In this document: positions 24,232 to 35,084 of the stretch, one piece after another | How the letters are laid out: the number at the start of each line of letters is the position of its first letter | Position numbering within the stretch: the stretch's first letter is position 1 | Made by a program: the position numbers and the translations under genes | From: Dryococelus australis | Lineage: Eukaryota > Arthropoda > Insecta > Phasmatodea > Phasmatidae | Length of the DNA stretch: 64,000 nt | Reading direction: 5' to 3' | Assembly (NCBI GenBank): GCA_029891345.1 | Contig: CM056994.1 | Coordinates: forward strand, 143,738,457 to 143,802,456 | Notes under the pieces: generated by a model | What the model saw: only the letters and a program-made list of their open reading frames with translations | Databases searched by the model: none | What the model was told of the DNA's origin: nothing

Positions 24232-24558
24232 TTATATTATCATATTACCACAAGTAACTGTTAACTTTCTATACACATAAATTTTATCCCCAACTTTAAA
24301 TTTTATTTTCTTTCTTGAATACATAACAGGGTTTCCAAATGAACTTATAATACCAGTACAACTACTAACACCGTCAGTAACTGGGAATGTTTCCCAATAA
24401 ATTATATCTCCAGAATTTATTTTACTAATGTCTTTTGGTTTTGGGTTATTAGAATTATTTGCTCGTCTGAAGAAACAGAACTGTAAGAAATTGGAGCCAG
24501 CTTTTGCAATAATTGCTTTGTGTGCAAATCTAAATAAAAACCATAAAAAAATGTAACT
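24232..24558 (-). CDS. Uninterrupted 108-codon frame at the right end of element A
   Basis: A minus-strand frame stays open from just inside a TAA at 24,559-24,561 down to TAA 24,232. It has no early ATG. Notable parts are 'FLWFLFRFAHKAIIAKAG' (hydrophobic N-terminal part), 'NPKPKDISKINSGDIIYWE' and 'FKVGDKIYVYRK' near the end. It lies between the polymerase and the right terminal repeat. Being open for 108 codons is unusual inside an element whose other genes are riddled with stops. It may be the eroded N-terminal part of the polymerase, a separate small gene, or chance. The 'KVGDKIYVYRK' block resembles an SH3-like patch of integrases, but nothing else supports that. Confidence 0.35.
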   Translation of the reverse strand, partial: SYIFLWFLFRFAHKAIIAKAGSNFLQFCFFRRANNSNNPKPKDISKINSGDIIYWETFPVTDGVSSCTGIISSFGNPVMYSRKKIKFKVGDKIYVYRKLTVTCGNMII

Positions 24559-24666
24559 TTATTCAATGTTTGTCATAAATATGCTTAAAAGCACTGAATA
24601 ATTGAAAGTCTGTGCATAATATAAATTTCTCTTTAAAAATATATAAATTTATATTAATTTAAATCT

Positions 24667-25110
24667 TTTCAATATCATTACTTTATTTTATCTTATTTTA
24701 CTTGATTTGAGCTTAAGTTTGCTTGATTTAGATTGCTCACATGCAAAATGGAGGTTTTTTTTTTTAGAAAACATGATCATTTGATTGACTATGGAGTAAT
24801 TTGTTTGATTCCTGCTTAAATTTGCTTCATTTTGGTTCTAAATCTTGTGTGCTCGATTAGTGCTGGATTTTTTTTTTGGGGGGGGGAGGGGTGGGGGGCT
24901 GAAGTTCAAACGCGAAATTCGAGGTAAAAACATGGAATTTGGAGTAAAAAACATGGAATTACGGGGCAAAAAGCATTTATTTTGGGGGGCAAAAATTTGA
25001 ACTTTGATGAAAAAAAAACTAGAAATTTGAGTTAAAAAGCTTGATATTTGGGGTAAAAGACATTAAATTTGGGCCTAAAATGGATTGGCCTCAATATTTC
25101 CATATACTAC
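24667..25110 (-). repeat. Right terminal inverted repeat of element A
   Basis: Reverse complement of 12,830-13,258, as described there. It contains the matching series of ~22-base units (about 24,890-25,085), here on the opposite strand ('ggggtaaaaacatggaatt'), and a poly-T/poly-G junction at 24,869-24,889 where the left copy has 'cccacaaaaaaatcc'. Confidence 0.9.
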
Positions 25111-25505
25111 TAAAACATCGTCTAAATTAGCAACCCTTTAAACACGAAAATATAAAAGAAAATATCTTGAATACATTAACCACATAACCAGCCAACCTTT
25201 AAAGAAATCTAAAATAGAAGAAAATATGCACAAACTATTGAATTTTGTTTGGAGTCATTAAAATTTTTTATGTGAAAGATTATCTGAACTTCCCCCCCCC
25301 CCCCCCACAATTTACCACACATGTTGCAAATAAAACCATTTATGGTACATATTTGATATAGTAATCTACCATAGTTTGCTCATTTGATCGAATCTGTTGC
25401 TGATGAAGTGTCCGCATAGATCTCGACAGATTTACAGCACTCGTCTTCATCAAAACTGTCACTATTTCCACTATACACAAATACCATTCTTCAGATGATG
25501 AATAA
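25111..25505. other. AT-rich spacer with poly-C tract
   Basis: No gene is seen. A 15-base poly-C run lies at 25,292-25,306. The right-hand part leads into the transposase relic and may contain its downstream end, but I find no terminal inverted repeat. Confidence 0.5.
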
Positions 25506-27130
25506 TCAAGGGTTTATTGTAGATTGTTTCAGCAGATATTTACGTGCATTGCGCTTCTTAGGTCTATCTCTAAGTCCTTTGTTATTTTTTTCGCAACCTT
25601 TGCAACAATATTTTTCGCATCCACTCTCCTCCTCTTCTTGTCTTTTATCACACCAGGATGGGTAACTAATTACGCACACAGTTTTTTTACTCGTAGTTTT
25701 CTTGGACCACGATTTTGGTATGGGAGATCCAGCATTTATCATTTTTGATGGTGTCACATCTTCGCTGGAGGTGCATGTAGGCGGAGAAGATGGAAAATTT
25801 GTGACAATTTTAATCGATATGAAACAGAAGATGTGGAAGGAGATTCAGTAGCAACGTCTTCTCGGAGAGGTTTTGGGATACCATTTCCCTCTATAGTAAG
25901 AGGATCGTTATGGTCACTTTCGAAGGAAACATCACTTTCTTCAGGAAGGAACTGGTTAATTGGGCGAGACCATGGAAAATAGGTATATCCGGGAATTGTT
26001 GATGCATTTAGTAGTACGTTTCCTTTAGCCCTGAATCCTGAAACACCACTTTCTACAGTAGCAGTCTGAGACCATGCACTCTTCAGGAGCACTCCGAAGT
26101 GGTGACGTTCAGTGCTGGTATGACTCGGAATCCATTTATTATATGCGTCTGCGCAATACACTTTAAGAGGCTTGAAGAAGGTCAGATCAAGAGCCTGGAG
26201 AAAGTGTGTCGTGTGGAACGGCCGACATAGAATATAAATATCATTATCAACAGCTATTTAAAGTATGTCTGGAGAGTTGATATACGAAGCATGACCATCA
26301 AAAAGAAGAAAATATATTCCTGCATTCTTTTGTGGAATTAAGTTGTTTTCGAGCCAGTCCATGAATATGTATTCGTCTATGTATGCTGATTTCTTCCTCA
26401 TTATTATGACTCCCCCAATTAGAATGCACTCTTCTCACATTGTTTTCTTATTTACTTAGATGAGAATGCAGTAGCATGGTAAAATGAGCCCTCAGCATTA
26501 CAGCATGCCACTACGATAACTGTTTCGTCCGTTTGCTTTGCTTTGCTTACATGAACCTCTTTGCTTCCTCGTTCAGCAACGTGTCCAGGCTCATTCGTTA
26601 GTGACAAACCCGACTCATCTATGTTTTAGATGTTACTTGATTTTTACACCATATTACCTTCAGGTAAGATTTCCTGCATTAGCTCAAAATAAACTTTGAC
26701 CTTTTCTTTGTTCTTTCCTTCTACACGATTATTTGATTTGTCTTGAAATTTCCTAACATACAATTCTGTGTTTCTCTTCAACAAAGTCTGGTACCAATCA
26801 CAGTCAGTTAACCCCATTTTCTTGTTGAATCTATGTGTCTTATCCATTGACGCTGCTATGTTAAAACTATTCTTCTAAGATTTTTCCTAGTTGTAGCAAA
26901 GCCTGCTGCCTGAAACTTTTTAAGATAGCAGGCAAGCTTCCTTTCGGCGTCTTTCCCTTACGATAGAGGTTGACTAAATTTCCCTTTGGTTAATTTAGTG
27001 CGCAGCGCTTTCTCCGGGAGATTAGTTTCCCTTGCAGTTTGCCTTATTTCATCTCGTAATCCACTGACATCCTTACCTAAGTCTTCCTGTGTTCACGCTG
27101 CCCAACTGTTTTTCCTAGTTCCATAGGTAG
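25506..27130 (-). pseudogene. pogo/Tigger-type (Tc1-mariner superfamily) transposase pseudogene
   Basis: Read leftwards. An N-terminal helix-turn-helix-like region (about 26,880-27,130) is followed by a CENP-B-type DNA-binding segment (26,644-26,847). The catalytic core begins at 'DESGLSLTNEPG' (about 26,585-26,620), preceded by a stop. Then come 'FLLFDGHASYINS' (about 26,278-26,316, second Asp), 'HTTHFLQALD', and 'FFKPLKVYCADAYNKW' running into an open 135-codon frame (25,754-26,161) with 'SAWSQTATVESGVSGFRAKG'. A basic, Cys-containing C-terminal tail (25,506-25,757) needs a one-base frame change. The order matches DDE_1-domain pogo, Tigger and Jerky proteins. Damage is light compared with the Mavericks, suggesting a younger insertion. 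No flanking inverted repeats were found. Confidence 0.85.
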
Positions 27131-27569
27131 AAGGAATTTTTAAACATTTGAACTGCAAAGAGACAGAAAATATTATCACTTACCACTCCAAAGAGTTTTA
27201 AAAATTCTAAACGTTATTAAGAAAACTATGTAAGTCACTTTCCTATTTGTAATACAGAAGAAGCTCGAGGTACGTAATTTGCGACTTACGTTAATTTGCA
27301 GTTATGTAAGTGCTTAACATATACCAATATAGAAATATAATTATACATTTGTAATTATCTATAAGATAGCAGTATACATAATTGTATCAGACATGACTAT
27401 GCATATATCATGTTTGCTTCTGGGTTAATGTGTTCATAGGATTTCTCAGAGAGATCATATACAGCATAAGCCTTAGGAATTTTTACTGTGCAAATTTAAA
27501 TTTTTTCTAAAAAGCATTATGTTGGATAATGGAGAAGCTTTCGGTCCAAGACGAATTGAGATGCCCGCA

Positions 27570-27573
<4 letters not shown>
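27131..27573. other. AT-rich spacer
   Basis: No gene is seen. It may include the upstream end of the pogo element ('ctcgaggtacgtaatttgcg', about 27,264) but the inverted partner was not found. Confidence 0.4.

Positions 27574-27601
<28 letters not shown>
27574..27601. repeat. (TG)14 microsatellite
   Basis: An uninterrupted TG run between two short blocks of complex sequence. Confidence 0.95.
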
Positions 27602-27677
27602 TGGGGAGCTATATGCAACCTCATTGCATGCCTTCTGATGCAAGTAACGTCCCATGTGAATTATATAAGACCAGCGT

Positions 27678-28187
27678 ATGTTGCTCATTGCTATCAGCGA
27701 ACCGGAATCGTTGAACCTGCAATTCCCATCCTCTACAATCTATAGCAGCGTGATGTCAGGATATGGCAGAATTACGTACGCCGCTGGGAATGTTGACGAT
27801 GGACGAATGTATACGGAAATGTGTGATGGTTTGGAACATTACATTTTAGCCCATAATCCAGGTACATACGAGCGGAGTCAGCAGCTGGAAGATTGTATGC
27901 CCCCGGGGAGATGTGTTGTACAATATATGATAAGAAATACACTACTGCCTTGTAGTGCCGACGAGTTGATGACGCATGCGATGCTGTATAACCACATTCA
28001 ACTCCACTTCACCTTGCTGTACCAGACCATCAGCGACGTCAACCTCTCGGAAGACAACAACCCGGTGGATGCTAGTAAGCTGCCAGACGACTCCCAGCTT
28101 CCAGTCGTCTCCTACAACTTGAACACTCAGCTGTCTCACTGTGAAGGTTTAGTGAGCAATGATATCTTGTTGTTAGAAAGGGCATAA
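27678..28187 (+). CDS. Unrecognised 169-codon open frame
   Basis: The frame opens with ATG at 27,678, a second in-frame Met at 27,753, and closes with TAA at 28,187. Base composition is close to balanced, unlike the A/T-rich flanks. The protein is acidic with a balanced residue mix, has no signal peptide or membrane segment, and contains 'GYGRITYAAGNVDDGRMY' near the start and an Asp/Pro-rich stretch ('SEDNNPVDASKLPDD') near the end. I recognise no family. It could be a host exon, or part of an exon, interrupted by the retroviral insertion that begins 120 bases downstream, or a fragment of another repeat. A minus-strand frame at 27,942-28,139 overlaps and looks like a shadow. Confidence 0.4.
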   Translation: MLLIAISEPESLNLQFPSSTIYSSVMSGYGRITYAAGNVDDGRMYTEMCDGLEHYILAHNPGTYERSQQLEDCMPPGRCVVQYMIRNTLLPCSADELMTHAMLYNHIQLHFTLLYQTISDVNLSEDNNPVDASKLPDDSQLPVVSYNLNTQLSHCEGLVSNDILLLERA

Positions 28188-28309
28188 AATTTTAATAGCT
28201 ATTGTGCAATATGGAAACCTTCAATAACTTTCAGCACTCGACATTGAACTCGCAGGCCTACCTAGAGAATTCCTACTGATGTATGCACGACATTAAATAT
28301 CGTGTGTCT

Positions 28310-29945
28310 TGTTATGGACCAAAATCCTGTGGTTGATTCCAGCACCAATAGATTCTCTCATCACGACCCAAGGATGATACATGTGGAAGGGTGGATTCAA
28401 ATTCCTGTTGTAGTAGTGTTTACAGAACTTAAGTTAAAGCCGTGCTCCGGTCTTTACAAAAAAAACTGATTTGTAAAAATATAAATATATTATGTTCTTA
28501 ATTAAATGGTTTGTTGGTTGTCATTTTCTTTTGTTATCCACGCATATCAACTACTAAATTCATATTAACCACAAAAAGTGTACTTATATTTTAAGAGGAG
28601 AAAATTCAGTAAGAAAAAATTACAATGACAAAATCACGGTAAATATAAGTAAATACGCATTTTTTAAATATGTATATATATATTTAAATTATAGATACAC
28701 ATATATGTATAATACCATCTGACATACAGCATACGTCAGCAAATTATATAAGTAAAATAAATATTGTAATAATCATAAAATATCAAAGTATTTTGAGTAT
28801 TCAATATCTTTCACAACAAAGGCATTTTATTTTCAAATTAAATTACTTTAAGAAAAAACATGATATTTTCAACAAGTCAGCAAGTGAAATCACCTTCGGG
28901 TACCGGTTTGCAAGTATTAGCCATAAAGGCACATTATATCTTCTTAATTTTGTATGTTACACGTTTTATTGTCCAAAAAAACACTCATGTTAATTAGTTG
29001 CCTAAGTTAAGTAAAATTTATTTCAACCAGTCTATGAACAGTTCATGTTAATAACAGTTGTAAGCTCGGAGCATATGGCATACGAACAAAATTGTTAGAT
29101 TTGACTTGGTGCTGGAGAGAATCAAAATTTTATCTGCTGCGTAGGTCAAGAGGCAACACTCAACAAGTAACCAAGGAAGCCTGTGAAGAAATCATCCCAG
29201 GAGGGATGTTGGCCACGATCTACTGCATCTTAGAACGAATGTCCAATACACGCACCGCTAGAAGATGTATCAATGAAATAAAAATAATGTGATTCGGTAC
29301 ACACAACAATAACACGAAAGGGAAAAAAAAGTTACTGATAGTTTAACTTACCCTTATAGGCGGGTAAAATTACCAATCACATGGAAAAAAGAATGTAGAA
29401 AACTAGATAAATATTCGTAGAACAACTACATGCTGTATGGTTAAGTTTAACAAGCAGGCAATAACTTCACGAGCAGGAATATATATATATATGAAATCGA
29501 TCGTGCTCAGAACTTCAGTCTGGTGTGACTAATCGACATGTAATATAATATTTAGAAAGATGTATAGACAAGAGATAACTAACTGTTATTTAATTTGGTT
29601 ACTTTAAGCTATATTTGCATCTTGAAAATAATAAATACTCATTTAATTATTAAGTAGAATTTATTTATGGACACAAAATAGACATATATCACATAGTAAA
29701 ATTATATAAAATGACATCAAATAATTTACCTCTTCAAGTTAACAATACCAGGGCATGAGTAAAGTAATTTATATAAATTATCATTGCTTTACATTTTAAA
29801 TTGCATAAACAAATCAAATAAATATAACTGGAGCACATTTTAACTAAACCAACCATTTTTGGTGAAAAATAAATTGTTGAAGAATTTTTTAAATTAATTG
29901 TATCCAAAACAAAAAAAAAATAAAGCTGTGCCAAAACAACTGGCA
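28310..29945 (-). repeat. 3' LTR of the retrovirus
   Basis: Aligns along its length with 36,710-38,287. The outer end is 'TGTTATGG' at 28,310 and the inner end 'tggca' at 29,945. On the plus strand it contains a TATA run at about 29,480 and 'ttcagtc' at about 29,513, which resembles an arthropod initiator. These are antisense to the viral genes. A 66-codon plus-strand open frame (29,092-29,292) corresponds to the 110-codon one in the other LTR. Confidence 0.9.
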
Positions 29946-29962
29946 CACACTCTCTTCCTGAA
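29946..29962 (-). other. Polypurine tract
   Basis: On the minus strand the bases immediately before the 3' LTR read 'aggaagagagtgtg', almost all purine. This is the expected plus-strand primer position for a retrovirus transcribed leftwards. Confidence 0.65.
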
Positions 29963-30099
29963 ATTAGGACACACACGAAAAAAGTGTGGCAAGAGAGGAT
30001 ACAAAAAAAAACATAATCGTTAACTGTAAAAACATACAACTTCACAGGAATCATTATAATGATAATCTTTAATACGAGGATGTTTCACTAGACACCACT

Positions 30100-31935
30100 G
30101 GCAAAGGTATAATTACAGCATGTTCTTGTGTGGTGGGTTGAATATGCAGAGGTGTCAGCATAGCCGCACAGAATTTCGATTTTAATCAAAAAAATACTAC
30201 AAAAGCATTACCAAATACAGCAAGAGTAGATAAACTGATAGAAATTATGCTGGTATGTTCAGTTGGAGGGGATAGGGCGGGAATGAAGGAGATCCACATC
30301 ATCCTGGAAATTAGTGCCATGAGGCTGGGATGCAAGAACGGAATCAAGTTCTTTTATAAGGGAATCATTTGTCAAGGTCAGATAGTTTTGAAATTGGCAA
30401 GGAAGAGAGATTTTAAATGAGTTTTGAGAAATGAAGTATGGGAGGAGACTAATTGATATGAATGGCTGAATTCACTTCTCCAAAAGTTTTAAAATACTGA
30501 CTGGCGATGTCACAGCGAGAAGCATTACTGATGAAACCACTACCCGATAAGGATAGAGTAAAGGCGGTTGAGAATCTAGGGTAGTTCTACGCGAAAAAGT
30601 TAGATCAATAGGAAATTTAGTTTCAAACAGCCAGAGAGAGTGAGTTTTTTTTTTTTTTTTTTTTTTTTTTTGTAAAAAGGTAAATCAAGGGATGCAAAAG
30701 ATTTGTCACAAAAATTCTGGTGGGGTTTACCAAAAAACTAAATAAATTCACAACTATCAATTAATTTCACAACTATCGACAGGGGCGTCAAAAATGGGAA
30801 GTCTGAAGGACAAATAGTTAAGACATAGGTTTTACATTTAGGCAACAAATTTGCAGAAATAGGTGCAAAACGTTTTCGGTCTAAACTCACAATCAAAAAG
30901 TCAGCTATATTAAATAATGAAGTCTATTTATGTTTGGAACAAGAACAGGAAATGCAAAAACACGATAATTCTGAAATACATTCATATTTGCCAGTGGCAC
31001 ATACAACACAATCTTTAATGAAGAATTGTAGATAATGGTCTGCACAGTACTGAATCAATAGTAAAATAAAAGATTCACAAAACTGACTAGTGCTATCATA
31101 TGCAGGGGAAGGGTAATTTGCAGTTGTATCTGATTTAGTATAGAAACAAAATCCTTGGAATTCAACAGATTGTAACTTAACCGTCCATGTACACTAGTTT
31201 CAGTGGCATGTTTCAGGTCAAAAAGCTCCGACTTAACACTAGACAAAGTTTCACTTACACGTAATAACATAGTGCTCAAATCCAATCTGAAGCCTAGTAT
31301 CAAAATCTTTTCCCACACTCAATGTGTTGTTTGGTTGAAAATAGAATATAGGACCTTTAGATTATTCATGTAATGTGTAGCTAATTTCTGAACTCCCTTT
31401 GTGGTGATTAGAATTAGATCTTCCAAATCCTTAATTAAAATAATGTCATTTGCAACAATGACAGAAATTTTCTCTTACTTGTGTTCAATAAAATTAAGCC
31501 GTTTTCCAAATTTTGCAGGTCGTCGTTATCTAAAGATCCAAAAACAGTTTTCAGAATTTTTTCACCAACATCTAATATTCCTCGTTTCGGGCGGTACTGA
31601 GGGAGCAGAGAAGTCAGGGTACTAACTTCTGTTTTCAATGTACCAAGATTGTTTTCTAACTGTAATAAGGCCAATTTGAAATTTTGATAAAATGTATTGT
31701 TATCCATTTGAAACTTCTGGTGGACGTTAAGCACAGTGTTCAACATTAGGGCCAAAGCAACACATTCTTATTCAAGTTCTCTTAAATCCAAATTATGCAC
31801 AGAAGAGAAGAAATTGTCTGGAAAAGTTACGTCCTCATACTTTTCAAAGATGACTCATGAATTCAGGGGTTTTACTGTGACCGAAGACACATACACACTG
31901 ACAAACACCAGCAAAACTCCCAGGACCAACATGGT
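30100..31935 (-). pseudogene. Retroviral envelope gene, baculovirus F-like, decayed
   Basis: Read leftwards. A hydrophobic leader (about 31,870-31,930) is followed by an ectodomain. At 31,582-31,593 a furin-type Arg-Pro-Lys-Arg site is directly followed by Gly and a fusion-peptide-like 'ILDVGEKILKTVFGSLD', the hallmark of the F-protein-type envelopes of baculoviruses and insect errantiviruses. Further parts are readable at 31,055-31,318 ('LRVSETLSSVKSELFDL'). A short hydrophobic Cys-containing stretch near 30,190-30,240 could be the membrane anchor. Stops are scattered through it. The protein would mediate fusion during entry. Homologous sequence recurs at 41,727-42,290. A 27-base poly-T at 30,645-30,671 lies inside this gene. 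Confidence 0.82.
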
Positions 31936-32344
31936 GAATCCTGGGAAACTGAAAAGAAAAGAAGGGTAACTCTTAAATAGCAAGGTGGCAATACGAGACT
32001 TTACAGTGAATACAAAGACCTAACATGAATTGAAACAAAATTGTTCCTGTATTACACCCACAAAAGGGTAAAAAACATAAATGACTAAATTTCAATATTA
32101 TTCTTGGATGATACAGCTCAAGATCCTAATACCTACAAGAGTTTCAAATCTGATGAACCTGTCTATTTCAATGCCCAAAAAAAAATATCGACAACACTGG
32201 ACATTACACCAAAAAAAATTTCGTCGTACATATATACATACATAAATATATCAATTTAATATAAGACACTGTTATCACAAGACAACTTAAATTACACAAA
32301 AATCATTACAACTTAGATAAGAAGTAACTTAAATTAGTACTACG
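31936..32344 (-). other. Noncoding gap between integrase and env
   Basis: The integrase reading breaks off near 32,345, and this ~400-base A/T-rich stretch replaces its C-terminal part. I see no homology to integrase C-terminal domains here, so a deletion with local rearrangement is likely. Confidence 0.4.
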
Positions 32345-32920
32345 GTTTAAGTAATGTGTCATATGCCGTGAGAAAAGTACATGTTTTTAAACAGATTCGA
32401 GGTAAACTGAGTACCGTTATCAGAAACAATAGATGAACGAGTACCAAAATTTTGAAAAATATGTGTTCGAAGAACACGAACGGGTGACATAGCATCAGAT
32501 TTCTGCAATGGAATTAATCAAACTAACTTGGTGAAAGCATGAACACACACTAGCAACATGTTATTTCCTAATTTGCTTCTAGGAAAGGGACCGACAAAAT
32601 CAATAAACATTTTTCCCATCGGTTTTTCAGCTACATCTAAAGACAGAAAACATAAGTGGGTATTCTGTGCTGGTTTGCTCAGAGCACATATCTAGCAAAA
32701 TTTTACTCTTTTTGAAATATCAGCATCCATTACCTTGTAAATTAAATGCAGTCGAATAACCTGAATGGTTATATGTGTTCCTAGATGAGCACCAAGAGGA
32801 GATATATGAAAATATTCATAGATCATAGCTTTAAGGTGTTCAGGTAAAATAATACGTTTCATTTTGTCATGAGATCTGCAACAAATAAGTCCTTCTGAAA
32901 GAAAATAAGATTTATGTTAA
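32345..32920 (-). pseudogene. Retroviral integrase, truncated
   Basis: Read leftwards. A zinc-binding N-terminal region (about 32,670-32,850) with 'HISPLGAHLG' is followed by the core: 'MGKMFIDFVGPFPRS' (about 32,575-32,620, first Asp) and 'SIVSDNGTQFTS' (about 32,395-32,430, second Asp). Sequence identity is lost shortly after, so the catalytic Glu and C-terminal domain are not readable. The spacing to RNase H upstream is that of Ty3/Gypsy pol. Confidence 0.82.
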
Positions 32921-34340
32921 TTGCCTGATTTTAAATTTGAAATAATTTATCTCATATTGCTGAATTTTCCTCGGTGTTCTTTAATATCGGTAAAGGCTAA
33001 TGGGAAACTTGACAAAGCATTACAATTTGGAAGGACTTCAGGTTCTATATTGTTGCCATCAAACATACGGGATAATGCATCTGCTACAAAATTTTGCGTA
33101 CCTTTAATATGTTGTACTCTAAATTTCAGGGAAGAAATTTTTACAACCCATCTACCAATTTTACCCAATTGAAGAGGATGATCGAAAAGCCACGACAAAG
33201 CCTAGTTGTGTTTCCAGAAGAATTTCTGCATGTTTAAGATATTGCCTAAATTTATCAATAGCAAAAACTACAGCCAAGCATTCCAGTTCATAAACAGTAG
33301 AGTATTTCTTTGTTTGGGGAGTAAGAGTACCAAACGCAAAGGCAATATGCTGACGACAGCCATCAATCTGCTGAGCCAGGACAGTTACAATAGCTTGACT
33401 AGAAGCATCTGTTTGAAGAATAAACTCTTTACTAGTCTGGTATGCGTAATACAGGAGGATCTATGAAGTCATTTTTAACTGTGTCAAAGGCTTTTTCCTG
33501 TTCTTCATCCCATTCAAATACAACATATGTATTTCTAAGATTATTCAGCGGTGCTGCCTTTTCAGATAAATTAATAATAAATTTGCCAAAACATTGCATC
33601 ATACCAGTGAATATCGCTATGCCTTTCACATCGCTTGAGGGCGGAAAATCTCGAATGGACTTTGTTCTATCAGGGTCAATGGAAATTCCACTGGAAGATA
33701 GTCTATGTCCAAAAATATGAAATATCTTTCACTGCAAACCTCAATTTAGAAGGGTTAACAGTTAGATCTGCCTTTTCCAAATGAGAGAGTACTTCCATTA
33801 AGTGGTCTATTGCTCAAAAGTGTCAGATTAAATGAAAGATCATACAGATAATTGTACACAAATTTGAATTTCACATCATGAAAAACCATATCTAAATGTC
33901 TAGTAAGTACTTGGGCACCTGTGGTTAAATCAATTGGCACATGGGTAAATTGATATAAGTTCCAAGGAACACAAAAGCTTGTAATTGATTTGGAGTCTTC
34001 TGTTAAGGGAATTTGATGGTACAACGCATTTAAGTCGATGGAGGTAAAACATTTTGCCTTTCCAAACCAAGTGAAAACCAAATGGAGATCAGGAAGTGAT
34101 ACGGATTCAATTTCAATGTTTTTATTAAGGTTACCTTAGTCCACAACCATATTATATTTCACATTAACTTTGGTACCAAAAAGTTGGGATTAGCATATTG
34201 GGAAGTAGACTGCTCTATGACTCCTTTATCTAATAACTCATTTAACTGTTTCCTCAATATTTTCATTTGAGGAGGAGCAAACTTATAAGGTTTGACACTT
34301 GATGTTTTCTTTAAGTGATTTAATTTGATATTTAAATAAT
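32921..34340 (-). pseudogene. Reverse transcriptase-RNase H, decayed
   Basis: The RT begins about 34,300 ('PQMKILRKQLNELLDKGVIE'). The frame at 33,755-34,081 contains the first catalytic Asp in 'FTSIDLNALYHQIPL' (near 34,036). The usual Tyr-x-Asp-Asp box is degraded to Tyr-Leu-Tyr-Asp (33,839-33,850). The connection region is 33,432-33,629 ('EWDEEQEKAFDTVK'). RNase H follows at about 33,190-33,430 ('FILQTDASSQAIVTVLA' and 'YSTVYELECLAVV'), and its C-terminal part is open at 32,947-33,198 ('RVQHIKGTQNFVADALSR'). The motif order is that of Ty3/Gypsy pol. Loss of one catalytic Asp plus frameshifts means no activity. Confidence 0.88.
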
Positions 34341-34635
34341 TTTGTTAGGCCTAAAACTGTTGTAAGGACTTTAGGGAAATTTTTGCATAAGTTCTCAATA
34401 GCAGCACGCTGCTGTTAATTTAGATGTCCAAAGGAATAAATGACTTTGTTGGACTCAGTCTCATCAACATAGGAACCATTTTGCTTAGTTTTAGAGTCCA
34501 TTAAAGGAATTTTTATTTTTGGAGAAAACTTAAAACAAAAAAAAAAGTTTTGTTTTGAATGTCAAGTATGAGGCCAGTAGCGCCTATAAATTCAGCTCCC
34601 AAAATAAAGTCCAATCCTAAATTATAAGAAACTAG

Positions 34636-35058
34636 TCATTTATGAATCCAAGTGAAATTGTCAATTTTTGACTTAATAGTGGCACAACAAGAAATGGGCA
34701 AGGCATGTATAGAAACCATGTAACATTGGACATTTGATGGTTCTACTGATTTAATTAACTTCAATTCCATTAAAGTTTCAAAAAGTCTTACAGTAATAAT
34801 AGTGCAAGTAGATCCAGAATCAACAAGAGCTCTAACAGGTAATGGCCCTAAACTTACCTTAACATGTGGTGTTCTGGCCTTAAGAATTCCCACAACATTA
34901 GGAAGCTTAACATGGCATACTTCAAAACTTGTCTTTTTTGCATGGTCGTAAGGACTAAACAACAGTTGAAACATCTGGCAACATTTTACATGATAAAACA
35001 CGTGAGCATTATATTGAGTATTAGCAAACTTGCCTGGATATCGAGGATAATAGCGCAC
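34636..35058 (-). pseudogene. Retroviral aspartic protease region
   Basis: An open frame of 140 codons contains 'VRALVDSGSTCTII', with the catalytic Asp-Ser-Gly triad at 34,813-34,821, preceded by a nucleocapsid-linker-like N-terminal part. This is the expected position between gag and RT. It would cleave the viral polyproteins. The open frame is the longest surviving in the provirus, but its connections to gag and RT are broken, with ~300 poorly readable bases (34,340-34,636) towards RT. Confidence 0.8.
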
Positions 35059-35084
35059 TTATTGTCCTGGAAAGATTTGTTTTT

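Larger units (their letters stand above)
12830..25110 (+). mobile_element. Element A: Maverick/Polinton (adintovirus-like) provirus, complete but decayed
   Basis: About 12.3 kb is bounded by terminal inverted repeats. Inside are remnants of the full toolkit of this virus-transposon class: integrase, protein-primed-type DNA polymerase B, FtsK/HerA-like packaging ATPase, adenovirus-type cysteine protease, and several capsid and virion proteins including a PLA2 domain. Nearly every gene has stops or frameshifts, so the element is dead. The ends show no convincing target-site duplication: the similarity of the two flanks at 12,843 and 25,092 is inverted and therefore part of the repeat. The element is collinear with element B at the right of the window. 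Animal Mavericks usually span about 12-20 kb, so the size fits a complete copy. Confidence 0.9.

Noticed and set aside
24240-24300. Integrase SH3-like domain on the minus strand ('FKVGDKIYVYRK')
   Set aside because: Only one short patch matches; no catalytic core lies nearby and the order of neighbouring residues does not follow the integrase of element A.
12843-25097. Six-base target-site duplication around element A
   Set aside because: The similar flanking bases are inverted ('attg...' against '...caat') and belong to the terminal repeats; no direct duplication was found.
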